Shown here in pieces: positions 43,332-52,864 of a stretch of DNA of 64,000 nucleotides. Location of the stretch: positions 1 to 64,000 of the forward strand of contig CAUJHV010000049.1 of assembly GCA_963205115.1 (NCBI GenBank), given 5' to 3'. Position 1 is the stretch's first letter. Each line of letters starts with the position of its first letter. Position numbers and translations under genes: made by a program. Source of the DNA: Pseudomonadota bacterium (GTDB taxonomy: Bacteria; Pseudomonadota; Gammaproteobacteria; Burkholderiales; Burkholderiaceae_C). The notes below the pieces were generated by a model. The model had not been told where the DNA came from, did no database searches, and worked only from the letters and a program-made list of their open reading frames with translations.

Positions 43332-43826
43332 ATGTCGCAAGACTGGTACGTCTGCTTTACCAAACCGCGTCAGGAAGAACTGGCTCACCAGCGGCTGGCA
43401 TCACAAGGCTATGCCGTATACCTGCCCCGCTTCGTGCGCTGGGTGCGGCATGCGCGCCAGTGGCAGCGTGTCTCTTCGGCGCTGTTTCCTCGCTATCTGT
43501 TCGTGCAACCGGGCGACGCCGGGCAGTCGCTGGCGCCCGTGCGGAATACCCCGGGCGTTGCGGGCCTGGTGCGTTTCGGGCCGGAGCTTGCGCGCCTGTC
43601 CGCGCTGCGCATGGAAGCGCTGCGCCGCGTGGTTGCTGCGCTGGACGCCGCCACACCCGAGCAGCCCTTCGCCGCGGGTGCCGCGGTGGTGTTCTCCCAC
43701 GGGCCGCTGGCCGGCCTGCAAGGCATCGTCAGCCAGGTGGCGGACGAACGCGTGATGGTGATGTTCAACCTGCTCGGCCAGCCGCAGACCGTGGCTGTGC
43801 CGGCAGACCAACTGGCCTGCGCCTGA
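43332..43826 (+). CDS. Transcription antiterminator of the NusG/RfaH family
   Basis: A 164-residue protein. The NGN domain begins DWYVCFTKPRQEELAHQRLASQGY and contains SSALFPRYLFVQP; a linker leads to a C-terminal KOW domain with GPLAGLQGIVSQV. This is the RfaH/specialised NusG layout rather than housekeeping NusG, which is longer and lies in the ribosomal region. It likely binds paused polymerase and suppresses Rho termination across the long downstream operon. The Shine-Dalgarno AGGAGG is the strongest in the area. I did not find a clear ops element. Confidence 0.88.
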   Translation: MSQDWYVCFTKPRQEELAHQRLASQGYAVYLPRFVRWVRHARQWQRVSSALFPRYLFVQPGDAGQSLAPVRNTPGVAGLVRFGPELARLSALRMEALRRVVAALDAATPEQPFAAGAAVVFSHGPLAGLQGIVSQVADERVMVMFNLLGQPQTVAVPADQLACA

Positions 43827-43878
43827 TCACCAGGGTGCGCTGAGCGGTCTTCGGGCCGCGCAGCACGGGTCGGCTTTT

Positions 43879-43902
43879 GTGCAGGGTGTTCGCACCCCGC
43901 AC
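43879..43902. other. Stem-loop with TTCG tetraloop between rfaH-like gene and MBL gene
   Basis: GTGC-A-GGGTG, TTCG and CACCC-C-GCAC form a 10-position stem with one A-C mismatch and a TTCG loop. It sits in the 110-nt gap after the antiterminator gene and 35 nt before the MBL gene start. No T-tract follows on the plus strand, so it may pause polymerase, mark a processing site or stabilise the RNA, rather than terminate. Confidence 0.4.
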
Positions 43903-43936
43903 TGCGGCAGCCTGCGCGGCTGCCTTTGACAACCGG

Positions 43937-45370
43937 ATGACCGCAAGCCTGATCAATCAACTCCAGATCGCCCACCACGGTGCCGTGGACGGGGTGACCG
44001 GCTCCTGCCACCGCCTGACGGTGCCGGGCGGCGATGCGGTGCTGGTGGATTGCGGCCTGTTCCAAGGTGCGGAGACCTCGAGTGACGGCGCCGGGGCCGA
44101 CCGGCTGGAGATCGGCTTTCCCATCGACACCGTGCGTGCGCTCCTGGTGACGCATGTGCACATCGATCACGTGGGGCGCATTCCGTACCTGCTCGCGGCT
44201 GGCTTCAAGGGGCCCATCGTGTGCAGCGAGGCATCGGCCCTGCTGCTGCCGATGGTGCTGCAGGATGCGCTCAAGGTCGGCTTCACGAAGGACGCTGGTC
44301 TGGTCGGGCGCGTGATGGCCCAGATCCGCCGCCAGATCGTGGCCGTACCTTATGGGGCCTGGCACGTGCTGTGGCCCGCCGACGCCACGCGTGCCGACAA
44401 GCCGGCGCTGCGTGTGCGCCTGCAGCCGGCCGGGCACATCCTGGGCTCCGCCTATCTGGAACTGGAGGCCACACGCGGTGCCGAGAAGGCTGTGGCGGTA
44501 TTCAGCGGCGACCTCGGCGCGCCCTACACCCCGCTGCTGCCGGCGCCCAAGGCCCCGGCGCGGGCGGACATCCTGGTCATCGAAAGCACCTACGGCGATC
44601 GCGTCCACGAAAGCCGCAAGGACCGCCGCCAGCGCCTGCAGGCGATCTGCGAACACGCCTTCGGCAACCGCGGCACGCTGCTGATCCCCGCGTTCAGCAT
44701 CGGGCGCACGCAGGAACTGCTGTACGAACTGGAAGAGATCGTCCACCGCAACCGCGTGCGGCCCGCCGCCAAGGACGTGCCCTGGGGCGACCTGGACATC
44801 GTGGTCGATTCACCCCTGGCCGCGGACTTCACGGCCGGTTATGCGCAGCTGAAGTCGCACTGGGACGCCGAGGCCCGCCGCAAGCTCAGTCAGGGTCGCC
44901 ACCCGCTGGCTTTCGAGAACGTCACCACGATCCCGGACCACACGACGCACCTGCGCACGGTGGACTACCTCGCGCGCAGCGGTCGGCCGGCCATCGTCAT
45001 CGCCGCCAGTGGCATGTGCAGCGGCGGACGCATCGTCAACTACCTGAAGGCGATGCTCGGCGATGCAAGGCACGACGTCCTCTTCTGCGGCTACCAGGCT
45101 GCCGGCACGCCGGGGCGGGACATCCTGCAATACGGGCCGCGCGGGGGCTACGCGGTGCTGGATGGCGAGCGCATCGACATCCGTGCCGGCGTGCACCAGA
45201 TCGGCGGCTTCTCGGCCCATGCGGACCAGAAGGACCTGCTGGGCCTGGTCAACCGCATTCCCCATCCGCCGCGCCAGATCCGCATCGTGCATGGCGACGA
45301 CGCCGCCAAGCGGGCGCTGAGCGGGCGCATCCAGGCGCTGAAGAAAAACATCGAGGTTGTCATTCCATGA
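43937..45370 (+). CDS. MBL-fold/beta-CASP RNA nuclease-like protein
   Basis: A 477-residue metallo-beta-lactamase-fold protein with motif [10 protein letters not shown] (H73, H75, D77, H78), then the beta-CASP region with [33 protein letters not shown] and the C-terminal [16 protein letters not shown] and IVHGDDAAK blocks. The layout is that of the bacterial/archaeal CPSF73-like exonuclease family that processes RNA. No KH domain is present. ATG 43937 is selected by homology; no good Shine-Dalgarno is visible. Its stop overlaps the start of ugd as ATGA, so it is coupled to a polysaccharide gene. Its role in the locus is unknown; it could degrade or mature operon RNA. Confidence 0.85.
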   Translation: MTASLINQLQIAHHGAVDGVTGSCHRLTVPGGDAVLVDCGLFQGAETSSDGAGADRLEIGFPIDTVRALLVTHVHIDHVGRIPYLLAAGFKGPIVCSEASALLLPMVLQDALKVGFTKDAGLVGRVMAQIRRQIVAVPYGAWHVLWPADATRADKPALRVRLQPAGHILGSAYLELEATRGAEKAVAVFSGDLGAPYTPLLPAPKAPARADILVIESTYGDRVHESRKDRRQRLQAICEHAFGNRGTLLIPAFSIGRTQELLYELEEIVHRNRVRPAAKDVPWGDLDIVVDSPLAADFTAGYAQLKSHWDAEARRKLSQGRHPLAFENVTTIPDHTTHLRTVDYLARSGRPAIVIAASGMCSGGRIVNYLKAMLGDARHDVLFCGYQAAGTPGRDILQYGPRGGYAVLDGERIDIRAGVHQIGGFSAHADQKDLLGLVNRIPHPPRQIRIVHGDDAAKRALSGRIQALKKNIEVVIP

Positions 45371-46536
45371 AGATTGCCATCGCGGGGACCGGCTACGTCG
45401 GCCTGTCCAACGCCGTGCTGCTGGCGCAGCACCATGAAGTGGTCGCGCTGGACATCGTCCGCCAGAAGGTGGAGATGATCAACGACAAGCTCTCGCCCAT
45501 CGACGACGCGGAGCTGGCCGAATACCTGCGCAGCAAGCCGTTGAACCTGCGCGCGACGACCCGACCGGCGGACGCGTACGAAGGGGCCGACTTCGTCATC
45601 ATCGCCACGCCTACCGACTACGACCCCCAGACCGCGCGCTTCAACACCGACACGGTGGAATCGGTCATCCGGGATGTATCGGCCATCAACCCGAACGCGG
45701 TGATGGTCATCAAGAGCACCATTCCCGTGGGCTTCACGGCCATGGCGCGGCGCAAGTACATGACGCACAACCTCATGTTCAGCCCCGAGTTCCTGCGCGA
45801 GGGCAGGGCGCTGCACGACAACCTGCACCCCAGCCGCATCGTGGTGGGGGAAGACAGCGAACGCGCCCGCACGTTTGCCGGCCTGCTGCAGGCCGCGGCC
45901 ATCAAGCAGGACATTCCCACGCTCTTCACCGGCAGCACCGAAGCCGAGGCCATCAAGCTCTTTGCCAACACCTACCTGGCGATGCGCGTGGCCTACTTCA
46001 ACGAGCTCGATTCGTACGCGGTCGCCCTGAACCTGAACCCGCGCCAGATCATCGAAGGCGTGTGCCTGGACCCGCGCATCGGCAGCTTCTACAACAACCC
46101 CAGCTTCGGCTACGGCGGCTACTGCCTGCCCAAGGACACCAAGCAGATGCTGGCCAACTACAACAGCGTGCCGCAGACGCTGATCTCCGCCATCGTCAGC
46201 GCCAACAGCACGCGCAAGGACTTCGTGGCCTTCGACATCCTCGACCGCAAGCCCAAGACCGTGGGTGTGTACCGCCTGGTCATGAAAGCCGGCAGCGACA
46301 ACTACCGCGCCAGCAGCGTGCAGGGGATCATGAAGCGCATCAAGGCCAAGGGCATCCCGGTGATCGTGTACGAACCGGTGCTGACGGAACCCGATTTCTA
46401 CAACTCGCCGGTGATCAACGATCTGGCGCAGTTCAAGCAGCAGGCCGACCTGATCATCGCCAACCGGCTGACCCCGGAGCTGGAGGACGTGAAGGACAAG
46501 GTCTACACGCGCGATCTGTTTGGCAGCGACAGCTGA
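45367..46536 (+). CDS. ugd: UDP-glucose 6-dehydrogenase (short Ugd type)
   Basis: A 389-residue NAD-dependent enzyme that oxidises UDP-glucose to UDP-glucuronate. It has the N-terminal [20 protein letters not shown] dinucleotide site, [28 protein letters not shown], and the catalytic Cys C253 in [12 protein letters not shown]. Length and motifs match the E. coli-type short Ugd. ATG 45367 overlaps the MBL stop. It feeds the UDP-glucuronate decarboxylase encoded 15 nt downstream. Confidence 0.94.
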   Translation: MKIAIAGTGYVGLSNAVLLAQHHEVVALDIVRQKVEMINDKLSPIDDAELAEYLRSKPLNLRATTRPADAYEGADFVIIATPTDYDPQTARFNTDTVESVIRDVSAINPNAVMVIKSTIPVGFTAMARRKYMTHNLMFSPEFLREGRALHDNLHPSRIVVGEDSERARTFAGLLQAAAIKQDIPTLFTGSTEAEAIKLFANTYLAMRVAYFNELDSYAVALNLNPRQIIEGVCLDPRIGSFYNNPSFGYGGYCLPKDTKQMLANYNSVPQTLISAIVSANSTRKDFVAFDILDRKPKTVGVYRLVMKAGSDNYRASSVQGIMKRIKAKGIPVIVYEPVLTEPDFYNSPVINDLAQFKQQADLIIANRLTPELEDVKDKVYTRDLFGSDS

Positions 46537-46551
46537 ACCCGGAAAGGCTCT

Positions 46552-47562
46552 ATGACACGACATTACGACCCCCGCAAACGCATCCTCGTCACCGGCGGTG
46601 CCGGCTTTCTGGGATCGCACCTGATCGATCGTCTTCTGGCGCGTGGCGACGAGGTGGTCTGCGCAGACAACCTCTTCACCGGCGCCAAGCGCAACATCGA
46701 GCATCTGCACGATCACCCACGCTTCGAGTTCATCCGCCACGACGTGACGTTTCCGCTCTACATCGAGGTGGACCAGATCTACAACCTGGCATGCCCGGCG
46801 AGCCCCATCCACTACCAGCACGACCCGGTGCAGACCACGAAGACCAGCGTGCATGGGGCGATCAACATGCTGGGCTTGGCGAAGCGCCTGAAGGCACGCA
46901 TCTTCCAGGCCAGCACCAGCGAGGTCTACGGCGACCCGGCCGTGCACCCGCAGACCGAGTCCTACTGGGGCAATGTGAATCCCATCGGTCCGCGCAGCTG
47001 CTATGACGAAGGCAAGCGCTGCGCCGAGACCCTGTTCTTCGATTACCACCGCCAGCACCGCCTGGACATCCGCGTCGCGCGGATCTTCAACACCTACGGC
47101 CCGCGCATGCACCCCAACGACGGCCGCGTGGTGAGCAACTTCATCGTGCAGGCGCTGAAGGGCGAAGACATCACCATCTATGGCGAAGGCCAGCAGACCC
47201 GCAGCTTCTGCTTTGTGGACGACCTGATCGAAGGCTTCCTGCGGTTCATGGACCTGCCGAAGGCGCAGGATGGCGGCCCGGGCTTTCCGGGGCCCATCAA
47301 CCTGGGCAATCCGGGCGAGTTCACGATTGCCCAGCTGGCCCACAAAGTGATCCAGCAGACGGGCTCGAGATCGCGCATCGTCCACCGTCCGCTTCCCGCC
47401 GACGATCCGATGCAGCGGCGTCCGGACATCTCACGTGCCGGCGAACTCCTGGATGGCTGGAAGCCCCAGGTCCAGCTGGACGAAGGGCTCCAGCTGACGA
47501 TTGCCTATTTCGACCGCCTGTTGAGCGAAGGGTCCGCCACCCCGCACATTCAAGCCGCATGA
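46552..47562 (+). CDS. uxs: UDP-glucuronate decarboxylase (UDP-xylose synthase)
   Basis: A 336-residue extended short-chain dehydrogenase that converts UDP-glucuronate to UDP-xylose. It has [12 protein letters not shown], the UXS-type [31 protein letters not shown]151/K155 in CYDEGKR, and [22 protein letters not shown]. These separate it from dTDP-glucose dehydratases and the ArnA decarboxylase. The stop overlaps the next gene as ATGA. Together with ugd it makes a two-step UDP-glucose to UDP-xylose route. Confidence 0.93.
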   Translation: MTRHYDPRKRILVTGGAGFLGSHLIDRLLARGDEVVCADNLFTGAKRNIEHLHDHPRFEFIRHDVTFPLYIEVDQIYNLACPASPIHYQHDPVQTTKTSVHGAINMLGLAKRLKARIFQASTSEVYGDPAVHPQTESYWGNVNPIGPRSCYDEGKRCAETLFFDYHRQHRLDIRVARIFNTYGPRMHPNDGRVVSNFIVQALKGEDITIYGEGQQTRSFCFVDDLIEGFLRFMDLPKAQDGGPGFPGPINLGNPGEFTIAQLAHKVIQQTGSRSRIVHRPLPADDPMQRRPDISRAGELLDGWKPQVQLDEGLQLTIAYFDRLLSEGSATPHIQAA

Positions 47563-48590
47563 CGCGAACGGTCTTCGTCACCGGCGGTGCCGGCTATGTG
47601 GGCAGCCACTGCTGCAAGGCCTTTGCCGAGGCCGGCTGGAACGTCGTTGTCTTTGACAACCTCAGCCGCGGTTGGGCCGACTTCGTGCAGTGGGGCCCGC
47701 TGGTGCGGGGCGACATCCTGGACCTGCCCCTGCTCACGCAGGCCATGCAAGCCTGCAAGCCCGATGCCGTGGCGCACTTCGCCGCACGGGCCTACGTGGG
47801 CGAGTCGGTCAGCCACCCGGCCGACTACTACCGCATCAACACCACCGGTTCATTGAACGTGCTGACGGCCATGCGGGAAGCGGGCGTGCGCAGCATCGTG
47901 TTCAGCAGCACGTGCGCCACCTATGGCGTGCCGGTGCACACGCCCATCGACGAGACCCACCCGCAACAGCCTATCAATCCCTACGGGTGGAGCAAGCTGT
48001 TCGTGGAGCAGATGCTGGCCGATCACGACAAGGCCTACGGCATCAAGCACGTGGCCTTGCGCTACTTCAACGCGGCCGGTGCAGACCCCGGCGGTTGCAT
48101 TGGCGAACGGCACGAGCCCGAAACCCACGCCATCCCCTTGGCCATCGAAGCGGCCCTGGGTCTTCGGCCCCACTTCACCGTCCACGGCAGCGACTTCGAC
48201 ACCCCCGACGGCACGGCCGTGCGCGACTACATCCACGTGCAAGACCTGGCCAGCGCGCATTTGCGCGCCCTGGCCTGCCTTCGCGAAACACCCCGTAGCG
48301 CAGTCTTCAACCTGGGCACGGGACGCGGCACCAGCGTGAAGGCGCTCTTGGACACGGTGGAGGCGGTGACCGGCCGGCGCATCAACCGCCTGCAGGGGCC
48401 ACGCCGGGAAGGCGACCCGGCCTTGCTGGTGGCCAGTGCCGCCAAGGCCCGCCAGGAACTGAACTGGCAGGCCCCGCTGTCGCGCATCGACACCATCGTG
48501 CGTGACGCTGTGGCCTGGCACCGTGCGCAGAGCGACACACCGACCCTAGCGGGTGCCGGTGGCCAACCCATGACCCTTCGCACACCATGA
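47559..48590 (+). CDS. galE: UDP-sugar 4-epimerase (GalE/ExoB type)
   Basis: A 343-residue extended short-chain dehydrogenase. NAD site [14 protein letters not shown], then [16 protein letters not shown]142/K146 in [18 protein letters not shown] and [10 protein letters not shown]. These fit GalE and ExoB, and equally UDP-xylose/UDP-arabinose 4-epimerases, whose motif is very similar. Since it is coupled by ATGA to the UDP-xylose synthase, a role on UDP-xylose is plausible, but the substrate cannot be read from sequence by eye. Its own stop overlaps the Wzm gene (ATGA). Confidence 0.88.
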   Translation: MTRTVFVTGGAGYVGSHCCKAFAEAGWNVVVFDNLSRGWADFVQWGPLVRGDILDLPLLTQAMQACKPDAVAHFAARAYVGESVSHPADYYRINTTGSLNVLTAMREAGVRSIVFSSTCATYGVPVHTPIDETHPQQPINPYGWSKLFVEQMLADHDKAYGIKHVALRYFNAAGADPGGCIGERHEPETHAIPLAIEAALGLRPHFTVHGSDFDTPDGTAVRDYIHVQDLASAHLRALACLRETPRSAVFNLGTGRGTSVKALLDTVEAVTGRRINRLQGPRREGDPALLVASAAKARQELNWQAPLSRIDTIVRDAVAWHRAQSDTPTLAGAGGQPMTLRTP

Positions 48591-49501
48591 GCGCAACGGA
48601 AGCCACGCCCAGCCCCAACGCGGCTGCCCATACCGTCCAGCCGAGTGCCGCCGGCACCACCGCATGGACCACCGTGATCGGCCCGCCCACCGGCTTGTTC
48701 GAACTCAAGCTGGGCGAGCTGTGGCGCTACCGCGACCTGATTTCACTGTTCGTGTGGCGCGACTTTGTCTCGGTCTACAAGCAAACCATCCTGGGCCCGC
48801 TGTGGTACCTGATCCAGCCGCTGTTCACCACCGTGGTGTTCACCATCATCTTTGGCAAGGTGGCCGCCATTCCCACCGACGGCATTCCGCCCGTGTTGTT
48901 CTATATGGCGGGCATCGTGATGTGGAGGTACTTCTCAGACTGTCTGACCAAGACGAGCAATACATTCGTGGGCAATGCACACATCTTCGGCAAGGTGTAT
49001 TTCCCAAGGCTGACGGTGCCAGTCTCGGTGGTCATCAGTAACCTCATCGGCCTGGGTATTCAGTTGGTGTTGTTCCTGGCATTCTGGGCGTATTACGCGT
49101 TCCAGACGAACAGCACCATCGTCTTCCACCCGGCCTATTTGGCCCTGCTGCCGCTGCTGGTGCTGCAGATGGCTGCGCTGGGCCTGGGTTTCGGCATCAT
49201 CGTTTCGTCTCTCACCACCAAGTACCGCGACCTCACGCAGCTGGTCAGTTTTGGCGTGCAGCTTTGGATGTATGCCACTCCCATCGTCTACCCCATGTCG
49301 CTCATCTCCGAACAATGGCGCTGGCTGGTGGCCCTGAACCCCATGTCGCCCATCATCGAAATCTTCAAGTACACCTTCCTGGGTAGCGGCGTTGTCGACG
49401 TTCAGTACTGGCTGATCAGCATCGCAGTGACAACCACGGTGTTGCTGTTCGGTATTGTGCTGTTCAACCGCATCGAGAAGTCCTTCATGGATACCGTTTG
49501 A
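48587..49501 (+). CDS. wzm: Polysaccharide ABC exporter permease (Wzm type)
   Basis: A 304-residue ABC-2 type permease with about six membrane spans. It has a soluble N-terminal segment, then WRYRDLISLFVWRDFVSVYKQTILGPLWYLIQPL, the amphipathic coupling helix of O-antigen/teichoic-acid exporters. The C-terminal half has GIIVSSLTTKYRDLTQLVSFG and MYATPIVYPMSLI, also typical. It exports the finished lipid-linked glycan with the ATPase encoded just downstream. ATG 48587 overlaps the epimerase stop. Confidence 0.93.
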   Translation: MSATEATPSPNAAAHTVQPSAAGTTAWTTVIGPPTGLFELKLGELWRYRDLISLFVWRDFVSVYKQTILGPLWYLIQPLFTTVVFTIIFGKVAAIPTDGIPPVLFYMAGIVMWRYFSDCLTKTSNTFVGNAHIFGKVYFPRLTVPVSVVISNLIGLGIQLVLFLAFWAYYAFQTNSTIVFHPAYLALLPLLVLQMAALGLGFGIIVSSLTTKYRDLTQLVSFGVQLWMYATPIVYPMSLISEQWRWLVALNPMSPIIEIFKYTFLGSGVVDVQYWLISIAVTTTVLLFGIVLFNRIEKSFMDTV

Positions 49502-49503
49502 AG

Positions 49504-50763
49504 ATGTCTGACGTTGTTATTAGTGTTGAAAGTCTCTGGAAGGAGTACCGACTCGGTGCGATCAACCATGGAACCTTGAGGGCCGACTTGGCGAGTTGGT
49601 GGGCACGGCTTCGAGGGCATGAAGACCCGAACCTGCGAGTTACTCCTGCCGGTGGGAACGCCTCAACAGCCCACCTAGAGCCGTTCTGGGCTTTGAGCGA
49701 CGTCAATTTTGATATCAAACAAGGTGAGGTCGTTGGTATTGTCGGCAGGAATGGCGCGGGGAAGTCCACGCTACTTAAGTTGCTTTCTCGAGTAACTGCT
49801 CCGTCACAAGGGCATATTCGAGTAAAGGGGCGGATTGCTAGTTTATTGGAGGTTGGCACCGGCTTTCATCCCGAGTTGTCTGGCCGAGAGAATATTTATG
49901 TCAATGGTGCCATTCTCGGAATGAGCAAGAATGAGATACGACGGAAGTTTGACGAAATCGTTGAATTCTCTGAAGTTGAGAAGTTTATAGATACTCCTGT
50001 CAAGCGATATTCATCTGGAATGTATGTGCGCTTGGCATTCTCCGTCGCTGCGCATCTTGATCCGGAAATATTGGTCGTTGACGAGATCCTGGCCGTCGGC
50101 GACGTCGAGTTTCAAAAGAAGTGTCTAGGTAAAATGGACCATGTCTCGAAATCAGGTCGAACGGTCTTGTTTGTTAGTCATCAAATGAGCGCTGTTCGAT
50201 CAATATGCACAAGTGCGCTCTTGTTGGCCAATGGAAGTGTGAAATCACGGGGTTCGGTCGGCGGAGTTATTGAGAAATATTTTGAGGATCAAGGATCGCA
50301 GCAATCCGAACTTGGTCGGTTCATTCCCAAACATGATGATTCAAAGCCAACGAGAATTATCTCGGTACAGATCGTACAGGCGGAGGTTAGTGGATCCGCG
50401 CATATCAGAGATGACATGGGGTTTGACATAGTAGTTGAGCTTTTGCACCCTCATCGATCATCATCTGTTCAAATCTGCATGTCCGTCTACGACGGCGAAC
50501 AGCGTTCGGTGTTTTCGACTCGTACGAACGTGGATCTGGCGTCAGAGAAGCAGAAGTATTCGCTGAAGGTTGAGAGTCATTACCTGTCCGACGGCGAGTA
50601 CTCGATGTTCATTGCGTTGATGGACCAGCAGTTTCATCCGATAGACGTACACGACCACGTTTGCAAGTTTGTGATTGTGAGGGTGGCGGAAAATAATCCT
50701 GCGTTTCCCGGCGATCTCCGCGGCTGCGTTTTTCCAAAATGCTCGTGGACTCGAATCGGATAG
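49504..50763 (+). CDS. wzt: Polysaccharide ABC exporter ATPase with C-terminal glycan-binding domain (Wzt type)
   Basis: A 419-residue ATPase. It has Walker A GRNGAGKST at residues 81-89, TGFHPELSGRENIYVNGAILGM, the signature YSSGMYVRLAFSVA, Walker B ILVVDEILAVGD and the switch His in FVSHQM. The region from about residue 265 to the end is a beta-rich Wzt C-terminal domain that in other systems recognises the capped or modified glycan end. The start is ATG 49504, or TTG 49498 overlapping the wzm stop as TTGA. The gene is clearly more AT-rich than wzm and the genes after it, which suggests replacement by transfer along with glycan specificity. Confidence 0.92.
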   Translation: MSDVVISVESLWKEYRLGAINHGTLRADLASWWARLRGHEDPNLRVTPAGGNASTAHLEPFWALSDVNFDIKQGEVVGIVGRNGAGKSTLLKLLSRVTAPSQGHIRVKGRIASLLEVGTGFHPELSGRENIYVNGAILGMSKNEIRRKFDEIVEFSEVEKFIDTPVKRYSSGMYVRLAFSVAAHLDPEILVVDEILAVGDVEFQKKCLGKMDHVSKSGRTVLFVSHQMSAVRSICTSALLLANGSVKSRGSVGGVIEKYFEDQGSQQSELGRFIPKHDDSKPTRIISVQIVQAEVSGSAHIRDDMGFDIVVELLHPHRSSSVQICMSVYDGEQRSVFSTRTNVDLASEKQKYSLKVESHYLSDGEYSMFIALMDQQFHPIDVHDHVCKFVIVRVAENNPAFPGDLRGCVFPKCSWTRIG

Positions 50764-50924
50764 CATGGAGTCTTTGAGGAATGGATGCGCTCTTCTGCTT
50801 CCGCTAGGCGCGCCACATATGCTCCGAGATCAACAACCGAGAGCCAGTATTGGTGCGTCATCAGCGTCCCCTTCGTGGTATGCCGTCGTTGACCGCGATT
50901 GAACTTATTATGACCGAGTGCCTC

Positions 50925-51932
50925 ATGAACGACTTCCACATCGTGATCACCACCGTACAGCGTCCCACAGCAGCCGTTGCAGCGTTGGCTGGTCTGACTA
51001 GCGCCCTAGGCGCCACGCTAATCATCGTGGGCGACCGAAAGGGACCAGACGCGTACCCCTTGCCCAATACGCTTTTCTTGGATCTGGCCAATCAACAAAG
51101 CGGCCGCTTTGAGTTGGCGCGAGCTTTGCCGGTTGGCCACTACGCCAGAAAGAATATTGGCTACCTGGAAGCCGTGCAGGCGGGCGCCGGTTGCATCTAT
51201 GAAACGGATGACGACAACGCGCCGCTTCCGCACTGGCAAACGCGAACCGAGACAGTCTCTGCTGTCACGACATCAAAGAAGGGCTGGTGCAATGTGTACC
51301 GGCACTTCACGGAAGAGCGCATCTGGCCGCGCGGTCTGCCGCTGGATGAAGTGGTGGCTTCCGTGGCGAAGCCGGTTGAAGCGACGAACCAGCCGACGCA
51401 CGTGCGCGCCGCCATTCAACAGGGTCTGGCCAACAACTCTCCCGATGTGGACGCGGTGTGGCGCTTGGTGTTGGATCGACCCTTCAATTTCAATGCCGCG
51501 CCCAGCATCCAGCTTCAGCCCGGCACGTGGTGTCCCTTCAACAGCCAAACCACGTGGTGGTGGCCGGTTGCTTACCCCTTGCTCTACCTTCCCAGCTACT
51601 GCTCGTTCCGGATGACCGATATCTGGCGCAGCTTTATCGCCCAGCGCTGCTTGTGGGAACTGGATATGGGCGTGGTGTTCCATGCACCCGAAGTCGTTCA
51701 AGACCGCAATCCACACGACCTGATGCGAGACTTCAATGACGAGATTTCGGGCTATCAGCAGAACCAAAATATCGTGTCTGTGCTGAAAGCTCTGCCTTTG
51801 CAGCGCGGTGCTGACAAGGTGGCAGACAACCTGAGGGCCTGCTACGCAGCGCTCGTCGAGAAGAAGGTGTTTCCGCAGGAAGAACTGGCCCTGGTGGACC
51901 TGTGGATCAACGGGCTAGGGCAAGTCGCATGA
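50925..51932 (+). CDS. STELLO-family (DUF288-type) glycosyltransferase
   Basis: A 335-residue protein matching the STELLO family, best known from plant Golgi proteins and from scattered bacteria. Recognised blocks are VGHYARKNIGYLEAVQAGA, IYETDDDNAP with the acidic metal triplet, VYRHFTEERIWPRGLPLDEV, DVDAVWRL, CPFNSQTTWWWPVAYPLLYLPS, RMTDIWRSFIAQR and VQDRNPHDLMRDFNDEI. There is no membrane span, so it would act in the cytosol on a soluble or lipid-linked acceptor. ATG 50925 is chosen by homology. A 161-nt gap with no recognisable gene separates it from wzt. The stop overlaps the next glycosyltransferase (ATGA). Confidence 0.82.
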   Translation: MNDFHIVITTVQRPTAAVAALAGLTSALGATLIIVGDRKGPDAYPLPNTLFLDLANQQSGRFELARALPVGHYARKNIGYLEAVQAGAGCIYETDDDNAPLPHWQTRTETVSAVTTSKKGWCNVYRHFTEERIWPRGLPLDEVVASVAKPVEATNQPTHVRAAIQQGLANNSPDVDAVWRLVLDRPFNFNAAPSIQLQPGTWCPFNSQTTWWWPVAYPLLYLPSYCSFRMTDIWRSFIAQRCLWELDMGVVFHAPEVVQDRNPHDLMRDFNDEISGYQQNQNIVSVLKALPLQRGADKVADNLRACYAALVEKKVFPQEELALVDLWINGLGQVA

Positions 51933-52864
51933 ACGCACCCGATATGCGGCCACTTGTCTCCATCATCATCCCCAGCTTCAATCAAGGTCGCTTCATCCGA
52001 AAGACGCTGGAATCCATCTTCGAACAAGACTACCGGCCGTTGGAAGTGGTGGTTGTGGACGGGGCCTCCACCGACGAGACAGTTTCCGTACTCAAGGCCT
52101 TCAGTCATCACCCGGAACTGAAGTGGGTATCAGAGCCTGATCGGGGTGTGGTCGACGCCGTCAACAAGGGATTCGCGCGTGCAACGGGGATCTTTGCTGC
52201 GATACAGAGTTCGGACGACTTCTATCTCCCAGGCGCCATTTCTGCTGCCGTACGCGCTTTGCAAGCCGATACTCGCCTGGCCTTTGTGTTTGGTGACATT
52301 CAGAAGGTCGATGCGGATGGTGAAGAGATTTCCAGGACGCATCTGCCAGCCTATTCACTGGAGAACATCCTGGCGCTGCGCACCTGGATCCCACAGCCCT
52401 CCACCTTCTTCCGCCTGAGCGTGGCGCAACAGTTGGGTGGCTGGCGAGAATCCGTACCCTATGCGGCCGACACCGACTTGTGGTTTCGCATGGCCTTCCA
52501 GGCGCCAGCTGCGAAGCTGGACCAATTGATGGCTGGGCGCCGTGTGCATGACGCGCAGCGTGACAAACAGGGCGCCCGAATCACGCGTGACTATCACCAC
52601 ATGATTGCCGAGCTGGCGCCTCTGCACGCCAGTCCTTGGCGTCTTCGCCGGGCAGCGCAGGTGGGGTGCCTGCACGTTGCCAGCCGCTACTCACGGGGTA
52701 GCGCATGGGTTGAGTGGATTCGCGGGCTCCAGATTGCCTTACTAGACCCCCATAGCCTCGCGCAGACAGGCTGGCTGCACCTCGTACCCGGTGGCTTTCT
52801 CGCGCACCGAGTGCTGGCACAACTGAAACGAGCCACCTGGGGCAGTGCGCGGGCCGCGCAATGA
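51929..52864 (+). CDS. Glycosyltransferase family 2
   Basis: A 311-residue GT-A transferase: LVSIIIPSFNQGRFIRKTLESIF, EVVVVDGASTDET, the metal site in AIQSSDDFYLPGA, then the IPQPSTFFRLSVAQQLGG and ADTDLWFRMAFQ blocks with the catalytic-base region. The variant 'SSDD' fits the usual DxD function. It is coupled by ATGA to the STELLO-type gene and to the next gene, so the three form one translational unit. It would add a sugar to the glycan chain before export by Wzm/Wzt. Confidence 0.87.
   Translation: MNAPDMRPLVSIIIPSFNQGRFIRKTLESIFEQDYRPLEVVVVDGASTDETVSVLKAFSHHPELKWVSEPDRGVVDAVNKGFARATGIFAAIQSSDDFYLPGAISAAVRALQADTRLAFVFGDIQKVDADGEEISRTHLPAYSLENILALRTWIPQPSTFFRLSVAQQLGGWRESVPYAADTDLWFRMAFQAPAAKLDQLMAGRRVHDAQRDKQGARITRDYHHMIAELAPLHASPWRLRRAAQVGCLHVASRYSRGSAWVEWIRGLQIALLDPHSLAQTGWLHLVPGGFLAHRVLAQLKRATWGSARAAQ

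Noticed and set aside
45148..47385. 745-codon minus-strand open frame opposite ugd and uxs
   Set aside because: It covers two strongly supported enzymes; the translation is Val/Asp/Gly/His-rich shadow sequence.
50764..50924. Possible degraded gene between wzt and the STELLO-type gene
   Set aside because: Frames are short and broken, with no match to a family; treated as spacer.
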